Source: Aulostomus chinensis
Taxonomy: Eukaryota; Chordata; Actinopteri; Syngnathiformes; Aulostomidae
Length of the DNA stretch: 64,000 nt
Assembly: GCA_037954235.1 (NCBI GenBank)
Contig: JBBMOA010000007.1
Span: 28,826,957-28,890,956, forward strand
Direction: 5' to 3'
This document shows positions 35,437 through 48,361 of this stretch, one piece after another. The notes beneath the pieces are model-generated. The model was not told where the DNA came from. It did not search any database and saw only the letters and a program-made list of their open reading frames with translations. The position numbers and the translations under genes are program-made. Within the stretch, counting starts at the first letter, position 1. Every line of letters starts with the position of its first letter.

Positions 35437-38400
35437 CTCTCTGTGATGGTGAGCAGCAGCGGAGGACACGCCAGCACTTTGGCGGAGGTGAGACTGCAAT
35501 GTCTCTAATTATTCAGCGTCAGGCTGAATGGAATCTGCTCATCTTTAGGAAGAACAAACGCCTCTTTTGAGCTTCAACAAAGATTTCTAGGACCTTCAGA
35601 TCTTTTAAAATCTGTTTTAAGCTGATGTTCGAAACGACTGAGAAAAGGTTGCGACACATCGACATCGAAGAGGCTGACAGTGACTCAAAAGCAGCTGGCA
35701 GCACCTCTGGATCTGTAAGTACAGCACACATTCTCTGACTGGGCTCCAAGCAGCTGGCACAGGCCGAGGTGGGATATTTGACCTTCCCACCTGATTCCTC
35801 TGACCTTGCTTTTTTCCACAGAAGAAATATTGCGCTCGCTGCCGCTGAGCGACGCCTGAGACGGGACTGAACGTGAGGAACTCCAGTAAGCAACCCTTTC
35901 AACTTCTGTGAACGTCAACGTCTAGAAAAGAGACGGCTAATTTTACACGATATCAGCTTCAACAAAACGACTTCTTTTTGTAAGCCTCTGAGGCAACAAC
36001 AAGCGCAGGCTGGAGGCATGTGGTGTTCACCTTCTCCGTCCATCCGTCCGTCCTGTTAAGCCGAAAATTCTTGGAACGCCTTGACGAACCTTGTAAATTT
36101 GGTTCAAACATCCACTGGGACTCAAGGGTGAACGGAGACGTTTTTGATGGTCAAAGGTCAGTGTCACTCTCCCTCTACAAATCTGATGTTTCATTACAAT
36201 CACACATGTTGCCTGAATAGTTTTGTACACACTTTGAAACAAAGGTGTTGAACAGCAGTTTGATCACACAGGAGGCGAGCGAATCCAGATCCAGAGGGTC
36301 GTTTCAGACAAGTTTTGCTGCCTAACAACAGTTTAATCTTTGCGTTGCCCCAGAAACTTTTGTCCAGCTCTGGTTTGTGTGGTTCAGAGCAGAGTAATGT
36401 GACATTTGTGCCTTTGAGCATGGCACTCTGGCCCCGACTGCCCCGTCAGAGCTGAAGAGGCATCCAGCAGAGGCAGGAGGATGGTGTGACACATCATCGC
36501 TGCGGTTCACTGGTGAAGGCAAGAATACGTCCTGGACCTGTCTGGATGAACAATGAAACCCAGACACTCAGGAGAGTTCCGTCTGACACCAGGGATCACA
36601 TTTAGATTGTTTTAGAAGTTGTCTTTGATCAGACGTGGGGCTGTGAGAGACTCGGATGGTGATTCAGTGGCGCCGAGGCTGCTGCTATGAAATGCGAGTG
36701 ACAGCATTCTGTGTCATCAGAGACGGCCTGTAGCCGAACGCTCAGCAGCTCATTAGAGCATCAGTTTGGATCTCTTGCTGTGAACGGGGGAGAGGCGGCG
36801 TTGGCTCAGAGGATACGGGGGAGGCGAGTCCATGAATTGTTCAATGTTCCTTTATGTCTTGACGGTCACGGCAGCCAGCCAAAGGTACTTGACCCTTGGC
36901 GGACACTTTATTTGCTTCAGCTGCTCATTAAAGCACACACGGACTCAGCCAATCATGTCGCAGGAAGTCACTGAAGCGTCCCTGTGGTCAGGAGGAAGTG
37001 CTGAGGTTCAAACCAGGCGTCAGAATGGGGAAGAGACGTGGTTTGAGTGGCTTTGAAGGAGGCGTGGTTGTCGGTGCTGGACAGGTTTGACTGTTGCGAC
37101 TGAGGGCGTGGACGCTCATGTAGCAGCGTCTCAGGGGTTTACAGTGAGGGGTCGGAAAAACCTGACAAACAAGCAGACGCCACAAAAACTCCTGGAGCTA
37201 TGACAACAACAAGTAGGTGTAACCTGATACGAGTCGCATCTTGTGGCCTCGAAACGTTGTTCTCTCACTCCATCTGTAGAGTTCTCGAGAATCTGCTGGG
37301 GAAATTACTAAAGTATTCAAAAGTATGAATTTTTTTATGATATCTAAACATGGCTGTGTTTACACGGCGCATTGACAGAACCACAATGTTCTCTGAAACA
37401 ACTGTAGCCAGGGACTTCCACAATAACACACAAAGCCTGTAGAAGCGAGGATGGAGACGCCAGGGTCGGCGCACCGCTGCGTGACTGCAGTTTTATTCAG
37501 GCTTTTATTTATTTTGTGGTCAATCGCTCTTAAAAACGTCACAACAAGGCTGAATTCAAATATTCATGTTGGAAATGACAGAGTGAGAGAACCTTCACGG
37601 AAGTCTGGTCTCGGCAAATACGCCGTCTTCCTTTTGGTAGTGTAATAGACGTTAATGATGATGGTGTAACGCTGTATGATCAGACTGCGGAGGCCTGTGG
37701 AGACGTCATGTGATCAGGCAAACACAGTGTTGTGTTCACTTGCTTCATTTTTGACAGCCAGAGCTGGAAGCTCTCCCAGCTGGTGCTGCTCCACATACCG
37801 GGCCGAGCAAACACGCCTCACAGGGGAGCTTCTGTTTTCTGTTCTAGCTGCTCTGACCACTTCATATAAACACACTTCTTCCCACGCAGCGGCGAAGCTT
37901 TGTGTTTGCCAAACAATGGTACGCGTGATGACCAGCAGCAACAACCCTCCAGCCCGACCCTGGCGCCATTTGCCTGTGTGCCGCAAAGCTTGTGATCGTA
38001 GACGTCGGCGGTGAATTGTTCGCATTTCTGTTCCTGTGCGTTGTGTGAGGCAGTGGTGGTTGAACAGCAGGAAGTTGTATTCTGGTTGTGGCACAGTGTA
38101 ACCATGGAAATTAAGCCAAGTCCTCTAATGATGACGGTTGTTGAATGATTGTTTGATGACGTTCCCTGATTAAGGATGCTGATTAAAGCTGCCCTCATTT
38201 TCAGAGAAAACACAGGTGTTCGCTGTTTTTTTTTTCAGCCAGTGGGAAGGAAGCTCTCGCTGGGGGGGGGGGGCGTTTGACCTGCTGGCTCAACTAACCC
38301 CGTCCTCCCCTATAGAGTTCCAGACATTTCTACAAGCAGCTCATTTCATTCCGCCGTGGCATGGAGGTGTTTCAGGTGCCAGCCGGTCTCCCACGATGTC

Positions 38401-41400
38401 CCAGTGTGTTGAAAACATCCGTCACATTAGAAATAAGCGGAGCTCGCTGGGCCGCTCGTTCCAGGCGGCAGCCATGACCCAGATTCACCCTGGCGCGCAT
38501 CCACTCCACCACCATCTCTCAGCGCGATGCGCTACAAGACGCTGCACGTGGTTGCGTGTGCAGGAGGGTCTTTTCCAAACAGAGGCTCTTGTGAAGACCA
38601 AACATCTCATCCATTATTCATATTCCAGTGGAGGAAACCCAGCGAGACAGGAGCCACGTCCATCACTGCTCTGTTGTGTTTGACACGCTCAGATGAGCGA
38701 GTCAAACAAGCCGCTGGGAGCTCTGCTTGTGTTACTTTTTGTATGATATTTGCATTCAGGCCCCAGAGCTCTGATGTTTTGTTTTTGGTTGTACGACGGT
38801 CGGGTACAAATGCGCCTTGTTTTGCAGCGTCTTTCTTCATCTTAATGGGTGCTTAAGATGAAATACATGATCGTGTTATCATCAGTGCCGTACACGTTAC
38901 ACGCCAACTAGTGCCCTGAAAAAAGAGATGAAATCATCTGCATGCTGGGATCTTATGTAAGGTTATAAGATTCATATTTTACAGTGGTTTCTCTCAGACG
39001 CAAGTCTTGTTCTTGAATGATTAGGATGCCTCTCAGATCCGTCTCCGCGCTGTCCAGCTGCCTTCATTTAAGAGGGAACGTCTTCACTTCCAACAACAAG
39101 TAGGAGGAATTCATTATTCACTGTCATTCACATTCAAACAAAAACTTCTGCTTTGGAAGAGCGGCCTCCTCTTCAGCCTCCTCTCGGCGCCGCGCTGCAG
39201 CTTTGTGTTTGGATGCACGCGCCGCTCTAAAAACACCCATCTTGTATCAGTCCTGTTAAATGGTCTCTTCACATTGATTACAGATGAGAGGCTGAGCCAA
39301 ATGCTTTGTTCCAGAGACGTCCAGTGGGCAGAGGGCTTGGAGTGCGTCAGGCTCTGGAGGACCCTCGAGGTTTGATCAGAGCAGCGAGTGCCGGCCTGAA
39401 GTAAAACGTCCAAACCATTTTTTCCGAAGGATCTCCAAATGATCTGCAGCCTGGGGTTTCATGTCGGAGCCCACAGCAGCTGCTTTTGCCAAACATCAGT
39501 GAACAGCAGTTTGAATCCTGCTGCCTTCGTTACGGCGTGAACCACAGCGAGTGTCAGTCCAGGACACCCAGAAGCTCCAGAACATTTTTTACATCGCAGC
39601 CTCTTTACTGCGAGGGATCCCACTAATAGCTGTTTCTTGTTTTGAATCATCATTTCATCATTTTGATGATCAACAACATTCAGATGACCAGTTTTTGTTT
39701 TTCTCTGTGCATAAAACATACGGCGCATTTGCATTTTACTTTTCTTTTCACTGAATGACTCAGCCTCCTGTGACCTTGACCACCACCGTGATCTGACAGC
39801 AGCTCTCCTACATGTTTATCACGTGTGTTTATGTGTTTCAAACATGTCAGGGACCGTTTAGAAAGAGACCGTCTGACTCGAGGCAAGCGTAACGCCGCTG
39901 GTATGACTCAGCGTGTTTGCTGCTCTGGGGCTGACGGCTCCTTGCTAACTTTATCAGCATGTTTGTTTGATGGGATTTCACCGGTGACTCTAGTAAAGGT
40001 GCAGGTGTGGCGCTCACACTCTGCGTTTGATATGAGCTCCGTCTTCAGAGAGCTGAAGATGTAGATCAACATTCTAAAAACACGAGTGTCCCCGACAGCA
40101 GAAGCCGTCACGGGAAACGAGCCACACATGAAGAAAACACTGTAGAGAAGCAAACGATGGTGTCGGTGAAAGCAGGTTGAATCTACCATCAGCAGCGGGA
40201 AGAAAGTGTCGACTTTAATCATCTTTATGACACCAAGTCCAATAAATGACTCACTCAACAAAGAAAGATGGCGAGAAAACGCCACGTTTGTCTGATACAG
40301 ATTATTACCTTTCCAAGGGCCAGATGCTCTGAGAAGGTTGCACAAGCGTTTATCTGAACTTAACATTGCAGCCTTTATATTTTCCCCTCAAGGTCGCTGC
40401 CACTGCAGAAGCACTCAAAAGTAGTTTTTATTTACTTGATTTATTTTCAAAAACTCGTCGCTATTCAATGAAATTTCCCCACAGTTGAGTGTCTTCTTCG
40501 AGACGTTTCTGGTTGCGGGGGCGCAACGTAAGGACTTTATGTTTACAACAGTGAAAGTCTTAAAGCTCCTCGTTTGACAAACCGCCGCCAGGCACCATCG
40601 TTGGAGGGGGACAGGAAGGATTCATCTGTTGTCTAATCTGTCCTGGAAACTACTTGACTGCATGTCTCAGCCTCTCAATTCTTCTGCATAGCAACAGAAC
40701 GCTGACGAGGTGATTTAGAGAGTTTTCTGGAATTCTGTCAGGAACCTTTCTGCAGCTCTGTTTTAAATTCATGACAGAATCTTTCATCCCGTTTCAGAAA
40801 GTTTGACCCTGAGAGTCGGCAGAGGGGATTCTGGCCAGAGCGCCGGTGGAGGGGAGCCTTTGACGCCGGTCCAGCAGGTCAGTGGGGCTTCATGGCATGT
40901 TTAGTCACAGCGGGAGCTCATGCAAGCCTTCAGATTAATGGTTGTGAAATATTCAGACCCCGCCTCTGCAGGGACGGAGCAGCTGATTGGGTGATTGAAT
41001 TCCCTTTAGCTCAACATGTAACTGAGCTTTCACCTTCCACTGGTGTTCACGGACACCCTTCATGGCCGTCAGGCATGTAATTATGGTGCAGGCAGTTTGA
41101 ATTACTGCAGTTTACAGACGGGTGCACTGAAACTCAGTGAGCTGTTGTGTATTACCTGAGATAAAAATCCCAGCGGGGCGACTGGGGGGCTGCAACTACG
41201 AGGTGTGGTCAGACGTCTTTATGAAAAATGAGCTCCTAAAATATTCATGATGCTTGAATGTTAGTTTATGCTTATGTGGTTTTCAAAGCACCATCTCGGG
41301 GGTTCAAGTTAAGTAAAGCGCGCAGAGCCACAACTTTCCCAGCTGCGAAGCAAATTTGTGATGCTCAACGTGTCAGACTGGCGAAAAAAAGTGCTGCTGA

Positions 41401-44400
41401 GGCGTCAAATGTAGCTTTCGTGATCTATAATTAAACATACAAACAGCAGTTTAAAGGAACCCGCTCACACAAGCGTTGGATACAGCCGAGCTTCTTATGA
41501 ATAATTAACGTATAAATCAGAACTATTTGCAACTCATGCTGGTGTTTCACAGTCAAAGCTCTACTGAGAGGTGAAATCGCACATCCCAGAATGAAAAACG
41601 TGTGAATCCACACAGAATGAACAGGCTTGGCGCTCTGACGATCGACCTCCTGCTTCCTGTGAGCGCTCCTGCTCTAAAACAACTGAACTCACGGAAGGTG
41701 TTCCTGTTGACATGTTTGAGGAGGCAGAAAAGAGTCATTTGCACTTCACAAATACTTTCATAATTCCTTAAAACTGGAATCAATCGGATATAAAAAAAAT
41801 CACCCGCCAGCTGAGGTATTTTTAATCTGCTGTCTTTTTCAAAGTCAAGATGCTACAAGGCAGTTGAAGTGTGGTTGGGTTTTTGTTGGGTTTTTTGCAT
41901 GTGGCAGGAAATGCTCTTGATCTTTTGTCCCCTGCAGGACACGCGCCGATAGCCCATAAAAAAATACATCCATAAAGTTTTAACTGTCCTTCTGTGTCAC
42001 CGTCTCAGCCTGTCACTCAAGGGCTGGACGTTCATTTGTATATAAATTAGTGCCAGGCTTCAGTTTAACGCTCTACACAAGCACAAGTAGCATTCGCTTC
42101 CTCAAGCGGTCGTAAATGCCTGGACATAAAATCCCGACCTTCACCTTCTCAAGCACAACTTGTGGAGTCAAGAGGAACTCGACAGCGGCTGTGTAGCGTG
42201 AAGCTAATTGTGACCAAACAACTACAGCTAAAATGTCCAAATCCTCGGCTGACAAGCATCCGAACGCATCGCAGACCAGAACCCAGGTTCTCCACGCCGC
42301 AAACACTTCGATTTGAGCTAAAAACACACAAACTAGAGCACAAGCTTGAGCTCATCCATGCTCGTGGTGGACCACTGAAAAGAGAAGCACGAGTTGGGAA
42401 TCGTAGCGAAACCCTCCTTCCCGTGCAGAGAAGATGAAGGAGATGAGCTGACATTGTTAAACATCTGGTTGCCTCCTCCTCCTCCTCGCTTTCCCCTAAA
42501 AGATGAAATCCGGCAGTAAACGCCACACTTGAGAATTCCTCATCTGTAACAATTTCATTTACCCTTTAAAAAAAAATCCTTAAAGTGGTGTTTCGTGGTG
42601 GAAATGTTCTTACTGGAAAAAAAGTCAAACTTTTGTTCACAGTTAAACAAATGCAACTGGCCTGCAAGGCGGCTGTCGCCCTGCAGCTCTGTGCTCATGC
42701 ATATTTTTCCAGCCGGGATGGACGGTTGTTAGTGGACCGTGTCTGCAGGCGTCGCTCAGCCGACGCGGTTTCACTGCTGTGCTGCTGAACTTTCGCGCCT
42801 CCACGCCACCGTGTCCTTGTTTGTTCTCGTCACAGCCCTGTTCGCCATTCGTGGCACAAGATATTGAAACTCATTGTTCTTCATTGTGAAGCAGAATCTG
42901 CTGCCATTTCTCCTTTTGCAGGCCATCATTGGAACACAGGTCTTGTTTAGGTTTGGAGGGATTTTTGTTTTCATAATCAGCTGCATTGTTTCCGCTCAGT
43001 CACCTGTCACTGTCAGGGAAACAGGTGTCCTTGAGGAAACAATGCCTCAAAGTCTCGTCATTCTTCTTGTCTTCTGTCTCCAGGCTGGTTTTGTTGGTGT
43101 GCGTAACAATGACAAATAACTAAAACCTAAAAATAGAGTTTGCAGGCATCAGTCTGGGGAAACCAGACCCCTGCTCCTGGTCCGAGAAGCTGCCTACACA
43201 CACTGTCTGGTCTCTCAGGCCATCGTCTGAATTCTAAATCAGAATCAAACCAAACGCACCACCACTGTTGTCACAACAATAAATAATGGAGACAGATGAA
43301 TAATTATGGTGAAGGGAATCAATTCCCATTCTAGGTTTCTGACAGCCTAATGGATGGAGATCAGGTTCACCCACAGAGGTGATGTAAAGCGCCGCCGGCC
43401 GCTGGAGATGAAGGAAAAATCTGCCGCTCTGATCCACTGCATTCCCTCTATGATTGGAAATCTCATGATGTATGAGGAGACGAGGGGAAGTATTGATGTT
43501 TTTACCTCGCGCAATCATCACTCTCGTCTCGTACCTCAAGGTCCTGCAGCTATTAGTCTTTCATTGCCTCTGTTTTCAAAATAATGCTGTTTTCATATGC
43601 GACGGAAAGTGAAAAGTGAGTAGTCCAGAGAGGTTTCAAACTCCCGAAGTTCACCCTGATGACATGAGTCAGACACAAACAGTAGATTCCTCTTTGTCAC
43701 CGGTGTGTAACTGTGAGGCGCTCACTCTCTGGCTGGCTGCAAGGCGACCCATGCGCCATGTTGTCATGGTTGGAACTTTGTTTGGCAGCTAAATATGAGA
43801 AGGTCTTCCATCTAATGTGTCCCAGATGGAGCAAAGAGTCATTTGCATGCGTTATCAGGCAGGATGAGCCTTCGTCAAACTGCTTACAGGAAGAAAAAAA
43901 AATCCAATCTCTTTCTCTTCACTCCCGTAGCTGCGATTGTTTCAAGTGTCAACACCGTCTGATTAACTTGAACTTTTAATACAGTTGTCCTGACACATTC
44001 AGCGCTGATTTCCAATCCATATTCATATTTCTGAAAGAAGAAGGTCATGTGACACATCGGCAGGCGAGCAGCCATCCGTGGATGTTTTTGAGCAGGACTT
44101 TGCATCGCCTCATCAATTCTTAATTGATTTATTCATCTATTCATGAATGAGCTTGTCTGCCGAGCACACATGAATATCTAAAGTACGCACCAGGCCCCTC
44201 GACGTCTCATCGCATTCCCTCGCCGTGGCAATAGTCAGCTGACTGTCACTCATCATAATGGCTGCTAATGGTTCCAGGTGGTTTTCCGCTGAGAGAAGAA
44301 GATGATTTTTTTTTTTTTACATTTTAATGAAGTTGCTCCCACAAGGAGATTGTTGAAATTAGAGTCAAGATCTTAGAGATGAAATACAGCTTCAGAAAGT

Positions 44401-46635
44401 GGCATTAATCAGGCGTGTGGAGAACATCGAGGGACCGTCTGAATCTGTTCGAGCGCTCTGAGTGCTCGCTGACAGCTGCTTTTGGCTCCAGATCGAATCA
44501 CCGTATTAACTCTGCATCATCGTGGGGGTCATGTGGCTCGGGGGCGACTTGGCTACATCTGAGGTTGCTCAATGTTGGGAGATGAATCCCTCCTCAAAGG
44601 CTCTTCCGTGTTTTCCAGTATCATCTCTCAGAAACTACGTGAGCTGACCCTGACTCTTCACGCAACGCACTTTGAACACAACACACACCATCACCGCGGC
44701 AATGGCGCTAGCGTGCGCCACCGTGGCGGCGAGGACAGGAATTCACTGGTGCACCAACGTCATGCAGCAGGCCGGAAGTTGCTGTACATTCATTGGCAGC
44801 AAACGGCAGAATTTTCAGTGGGAGATGAATGTCTGAGAACCATCCCAGTCCCACTTCTACGCCGCAAAAGGATCCGAATAGCTTTTCCGTTGCTGATGTT
44901 TCTGTGGCGCTGGTTTATGATGTGAACAGACGTTTTGCTGCCACCACCATGCAGCCATCAGAGGTCGCGGCCATTTTCTGTGCTTCTGTGAGCACAGCTT
45001 TGTTTTTTAACTGTTCGTGTTTTTTGTGTGGTCGTTTAAGATCTTTCCGCCTGGTACAGATCGAGGCGAACTGATTTGATATTTTTGGCTGTATAAAGTA
45101 CATACTTTAACTCACTTAACACAAAATGTTTGAGTTTCACTTTGGAAACATGTTCCAAAGTGAGAGAAATGCCATCGTGGTGCTCACTCACAGGCTTCCT
45201 GACGTTGCTGTCCCCTCCTGCATGCTTCCATCTACCCAAATGTACGTGGCTGGCTCTTACTGAATTCTGGAGTCCCAAAGACGTGATGGAAGAGAGGAAA
45301 AACCCCTTCAGGAGCTCAAGACTCCTGTTAGGAAGTACTTGAAAGGCAAAATACACTTCAGAGTGAAGAAGCGCTTTAAGAGGCTTGTATAAAGTCCCTT
45401 TTCCGGAGCCATTTGAAGCTGGTCTGTGTAAAATCAGCTGGTTCAGACTGCAATATCTCCAAGTTACATGGGATTTCTTCAGGCTAACGAACAGATTAGT
45501 ACAAAACTGAACATTCAAATACACACGACGACTTCCCATCGCACTGCACTTCCCATTTCGTACCAGAAACTTCCAGCGTTTCTCTTTGAGGTCTCATCCT
45601 GTCTCAAGCAGTTTCAGCTAATTCTTACAGGAGCCTCCCAACAGCGGAGACACTGTGTTGGAGCCTGGTGTTACACGGTGTGATGCGAATTATTTCGAAC
45701 GCTTATATTTTAAAACAGCTGCAGCCCAAACACAACAACACGGAGAGCGCTCGGCGCCCTCAGCACCAGCTCCATCTCCTCTTCTGCCATTAATCTGTTT
45801 TCATGCCGAATTAAAGGAATACCACGCGAGGACATGGCGGCATGGAGAATATATGCAATCTACATTTTCAGGGGCTAGGAGGCTAATTATAATTGCAAAT
45901 TGGCAACTTGACTCCTGGTCCTCTTTCATTGGTGGCTCTGCTCAGACCCAGCACGAGCTGGTCATTAAAGCCTGCTTCCGCTCCAAATTCCAGGTTCTCT
46001 CAGTCAGGCCAGTTTGCTCTTCGGCTTTTTAAACCTCAGGTTTTGGGTTGTTGTTGTTTTTCTTTTCTTTGTTCGCTGGTGTGTTTTATTTGGTGTATTT
46101 TAATAAACGCTGCCTGCTCACACGACGTGATGCTGTAACCAGTGCACGACTGCGGGATATCACACGCCATCCTCCAGGACCGAACGGGTCGGCGTTGCAG
46201 CTCCAGCTACAAAGTCAGTTTATAAAGGACGAATGTGCAGAGAAGACGTGCACACAACTTCAGCATAGTTTGTAGAGATAATCCCAGATTATAACTTTCC
46301 TGATCAATAACTCATAAAATGTTGTTCAAACAGACCATCCCTCACAACTGGAGGAGTCGGTTTTTACATTCAGTTCCTAACGTGAACGTTTCCTCTGTTT
46401 TCACCTTAAATTTGAAGTTCAGTGTGTCAACGTGTGCTATCCGAACTGGTTTTGGTCCGACGCTGTTACGCAGAAATCAGCGTCCCCTACATTCAAGTGC
46501 TCACCCGATGAAGTCCCGCGGTCTGTGTTTGTCCTACTGAGCATGCTCTGTGGGCAAAGCACACACTCAGCGCACCTCCTTCAGAAGGGGAATCTTCTTT
46601 GTTGTTCAGCCCTCTTTCAGGTTTTGGGATAGATT

Positions 46636-46677
46636 TTCATTCATTCATTCATTCACTCACTCACTCACTCACTCACA
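46636..46677. repeat. (TTCA)n/(CTCA)n tetranucleotide repeat
   Basis: About four TTCA-type units followed by about six CTCA units; a simple repeat that changes motif half-way. Confidence 0.9.
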
Positions 46678-47034
46678 TAATCAAGCCTGCGTCCCTGGGA
46701 GCAATCGGGTTCAGTATCTTGCTCCCTTCACCTCTGGATGTGGATAAATCACTGAGCCGTACACGGTCGCTCTTCTAAACCCTCCAAATGTGGAAATTCA
46801 AATTCTGGTGGTGAACTTGGTCATTTTGTCATGTGATGATGTAACAATGATCACAACGACAGCAGACGCTGTGCCACAAGCGCGTATGACATCAGCATTA
46901 GTGGCCACAGTTGTTTGTTATACCTCTCACCCCCAGCAGATGGAGACAACAGTGTCACACTGCAGCTTTAAAACCAGGTGTGGAATATTGCGGGGCTGTT
47001 CGTGTAAGAGCCCACAGACAGCGAAGGGGAGGGG

Positions 47035-47150
47035 TTTGCTCCACGGTAAAGGCATCAAATGTTGTCTAACCAAAGGGTTGCTGGTTCCATTCCCACCTGC
47101 CCAGCTGACAGTGCCAAAGTGTCCTTGAGCAAACTGAACCCCAGGTGCTC
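47035..47150 (+). mobile_element. Degraded 5' part of a type B tRNA-SINE
   Basis: AAAGGGTTGCTGGTTCCATTCCC with GTGTCCTTGAGCAAACTGAACCCC and GTGCTCCTAATG matches the head and first body segment of the SINE at 57224. The shared 3' tail is missing. A related reverse-strand piece (GGTTCAGTATCTTGCTCC) lies near 46708. Confidence 0.6.
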
Positions 47151-47939
47151 CTAATGAGAGGAACCCTCCACCAGAATGTGATGTCGAACCACACGCATCA
47201 TACGAGCGAGGCGTGATAACAATGTGTTCATGGTTTGGGTTGGTTTTGAATTCTTTTTTTATTGAAGGAAAATGAAAACGTCCGGCTGTAAAGTTCTGAA
47301 AGAACATCAAGGTTTTACAGTCAGAACCCAGATTCTGAAGTGGCACCGTAACGCTGGAACTGACCGAAGCCGGCAGGCTGGTGATGTCATGAAGGCCCGT
47401 CACTCCCTCGTGCTTCCCAGCAGGGACGCATCACGTAAACTCAATAGCGTCTGTGGTTTGACTGAGCTGCTCCAGCTTTCAGGGACGGTCCTCTGCTGTC
47501 ACGACCTACGGCTCCCAGGCCGAACGTTCTGTCCTCTCATTCAGGCTCTGCGTGCTTTTATGAAGAATGCAAAGACGAGAACCTTGAGAAGGAGCGTATA
47601 TGCAGCCGGCTGGAAAACACATAAAACACTTAAACTCCATTAATTCATCCACATTGATGTCTAACACCTGCGTCTCCTGTTGCTTAGAAGACAGTCAATT
47701 TGAGGGTTTTTTTTTATTGGGAGAATATCCAGTGCGGCGTCCTCGAAGGAGACGCGTGATGTGTGAAGTGACTGGGGTTCAGCCAGCTGAGCCTGAGCTG
47801 AGCGAGTGTGTCCGTCCCTCAGCCGTCCCCACGCCGTCGCCTGGGATTTGAAAAGTGGAACTCTTTAGGAATGTGAAAATGCTATTTAGTTGTTTTTCCA
47901 CGCCTAAACTTTCAAACGCAGCCGGCTCGATACGGACGT

Positions 47940-48361
47940 GCAACTGTGGCATCGCTGAGAGAGGGAGAGAGTGAGAGGGAGAGGAGTGGCCGAGTGAGGG
48001 AGAGAGAAAAGAGAAGCCAATGAGAGGCAATTGGTGCACTCTGTTTGTGACACCTTGTGGTGGAGAGTGAGGGGGTGGCATAGAGGGAGAGGGAGAGATA
48101 GGGAAGGAGGGAGGGGGGCACCGCTGGATAGAGAGAGAGGGAGAGATCAAAGCAGAGGAAGAGACGGAGGAGGAGAGGCGAGGATGAGCTACAGCAGCTC
48201 TGCAGTGAGAGCCAGAGCCCTGCTCGCCTTTGCAACCAGTGTTTACTTGACTTTTCCTGAGAGCCGGTTCTCTCCCCCCTGCGTGAGTCATGGGAGTGAT
48301 TTAGGTGAGTGGAGCAGCAGCAGAGCCACAGATCCGTTTGTGTCTGCGCGGTGGTGGGCAG
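47940..48361 (+). other. GA-rich segment; candidate 5' untranslated first exon of an unidentified gene
   Basis: About 220 bp of nearly pure purine (GAGAGGGAGAGA-type, 47955-48180) leads into a mixed CpG-containing stretch with two strong consensus 5' splice donors, TAG|GTGAGT at 48305 and CAG|GTAAGC at 48362. GA-rich leaders of this kind are common upstream of vertebrate neural genes. The open frame starting at 48184 has no family resemblance. I cannot name the gene, and no downstream coding exon lies in the window, so this is a hypothesis based on composition and splice signals only. Confidence 0.25.

Larger units (their letters stand above)
33444..47930. other. Gene-poor stretch without a supported exon
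   Basis: Both strands were read; no exon with a recognisable product was found in this 14 kb. It holds one foldback hAT-type element (35236-35436), poly-G runs at 34050-34060 and 38262-38273, a tetranucleotide repeat (46636-46677) and degraded SINE pieces near 46700 and 47035-47150. AT-rich TAATTA-type patches could be conserved non-coding elements, but this cannot be judged from one sequence. Confidence 0.55.

Noticed and set aside
36711..37056. Plus-strand frames of 74-87 aa, considered as exons
   Set aside because: No homology recognised and no matching splice sites.
45036..45539. 167-aa minus-strand frame
   Set aside because: No recognisable motif or splice context; length is within chance for moderately GC-rich DNA.
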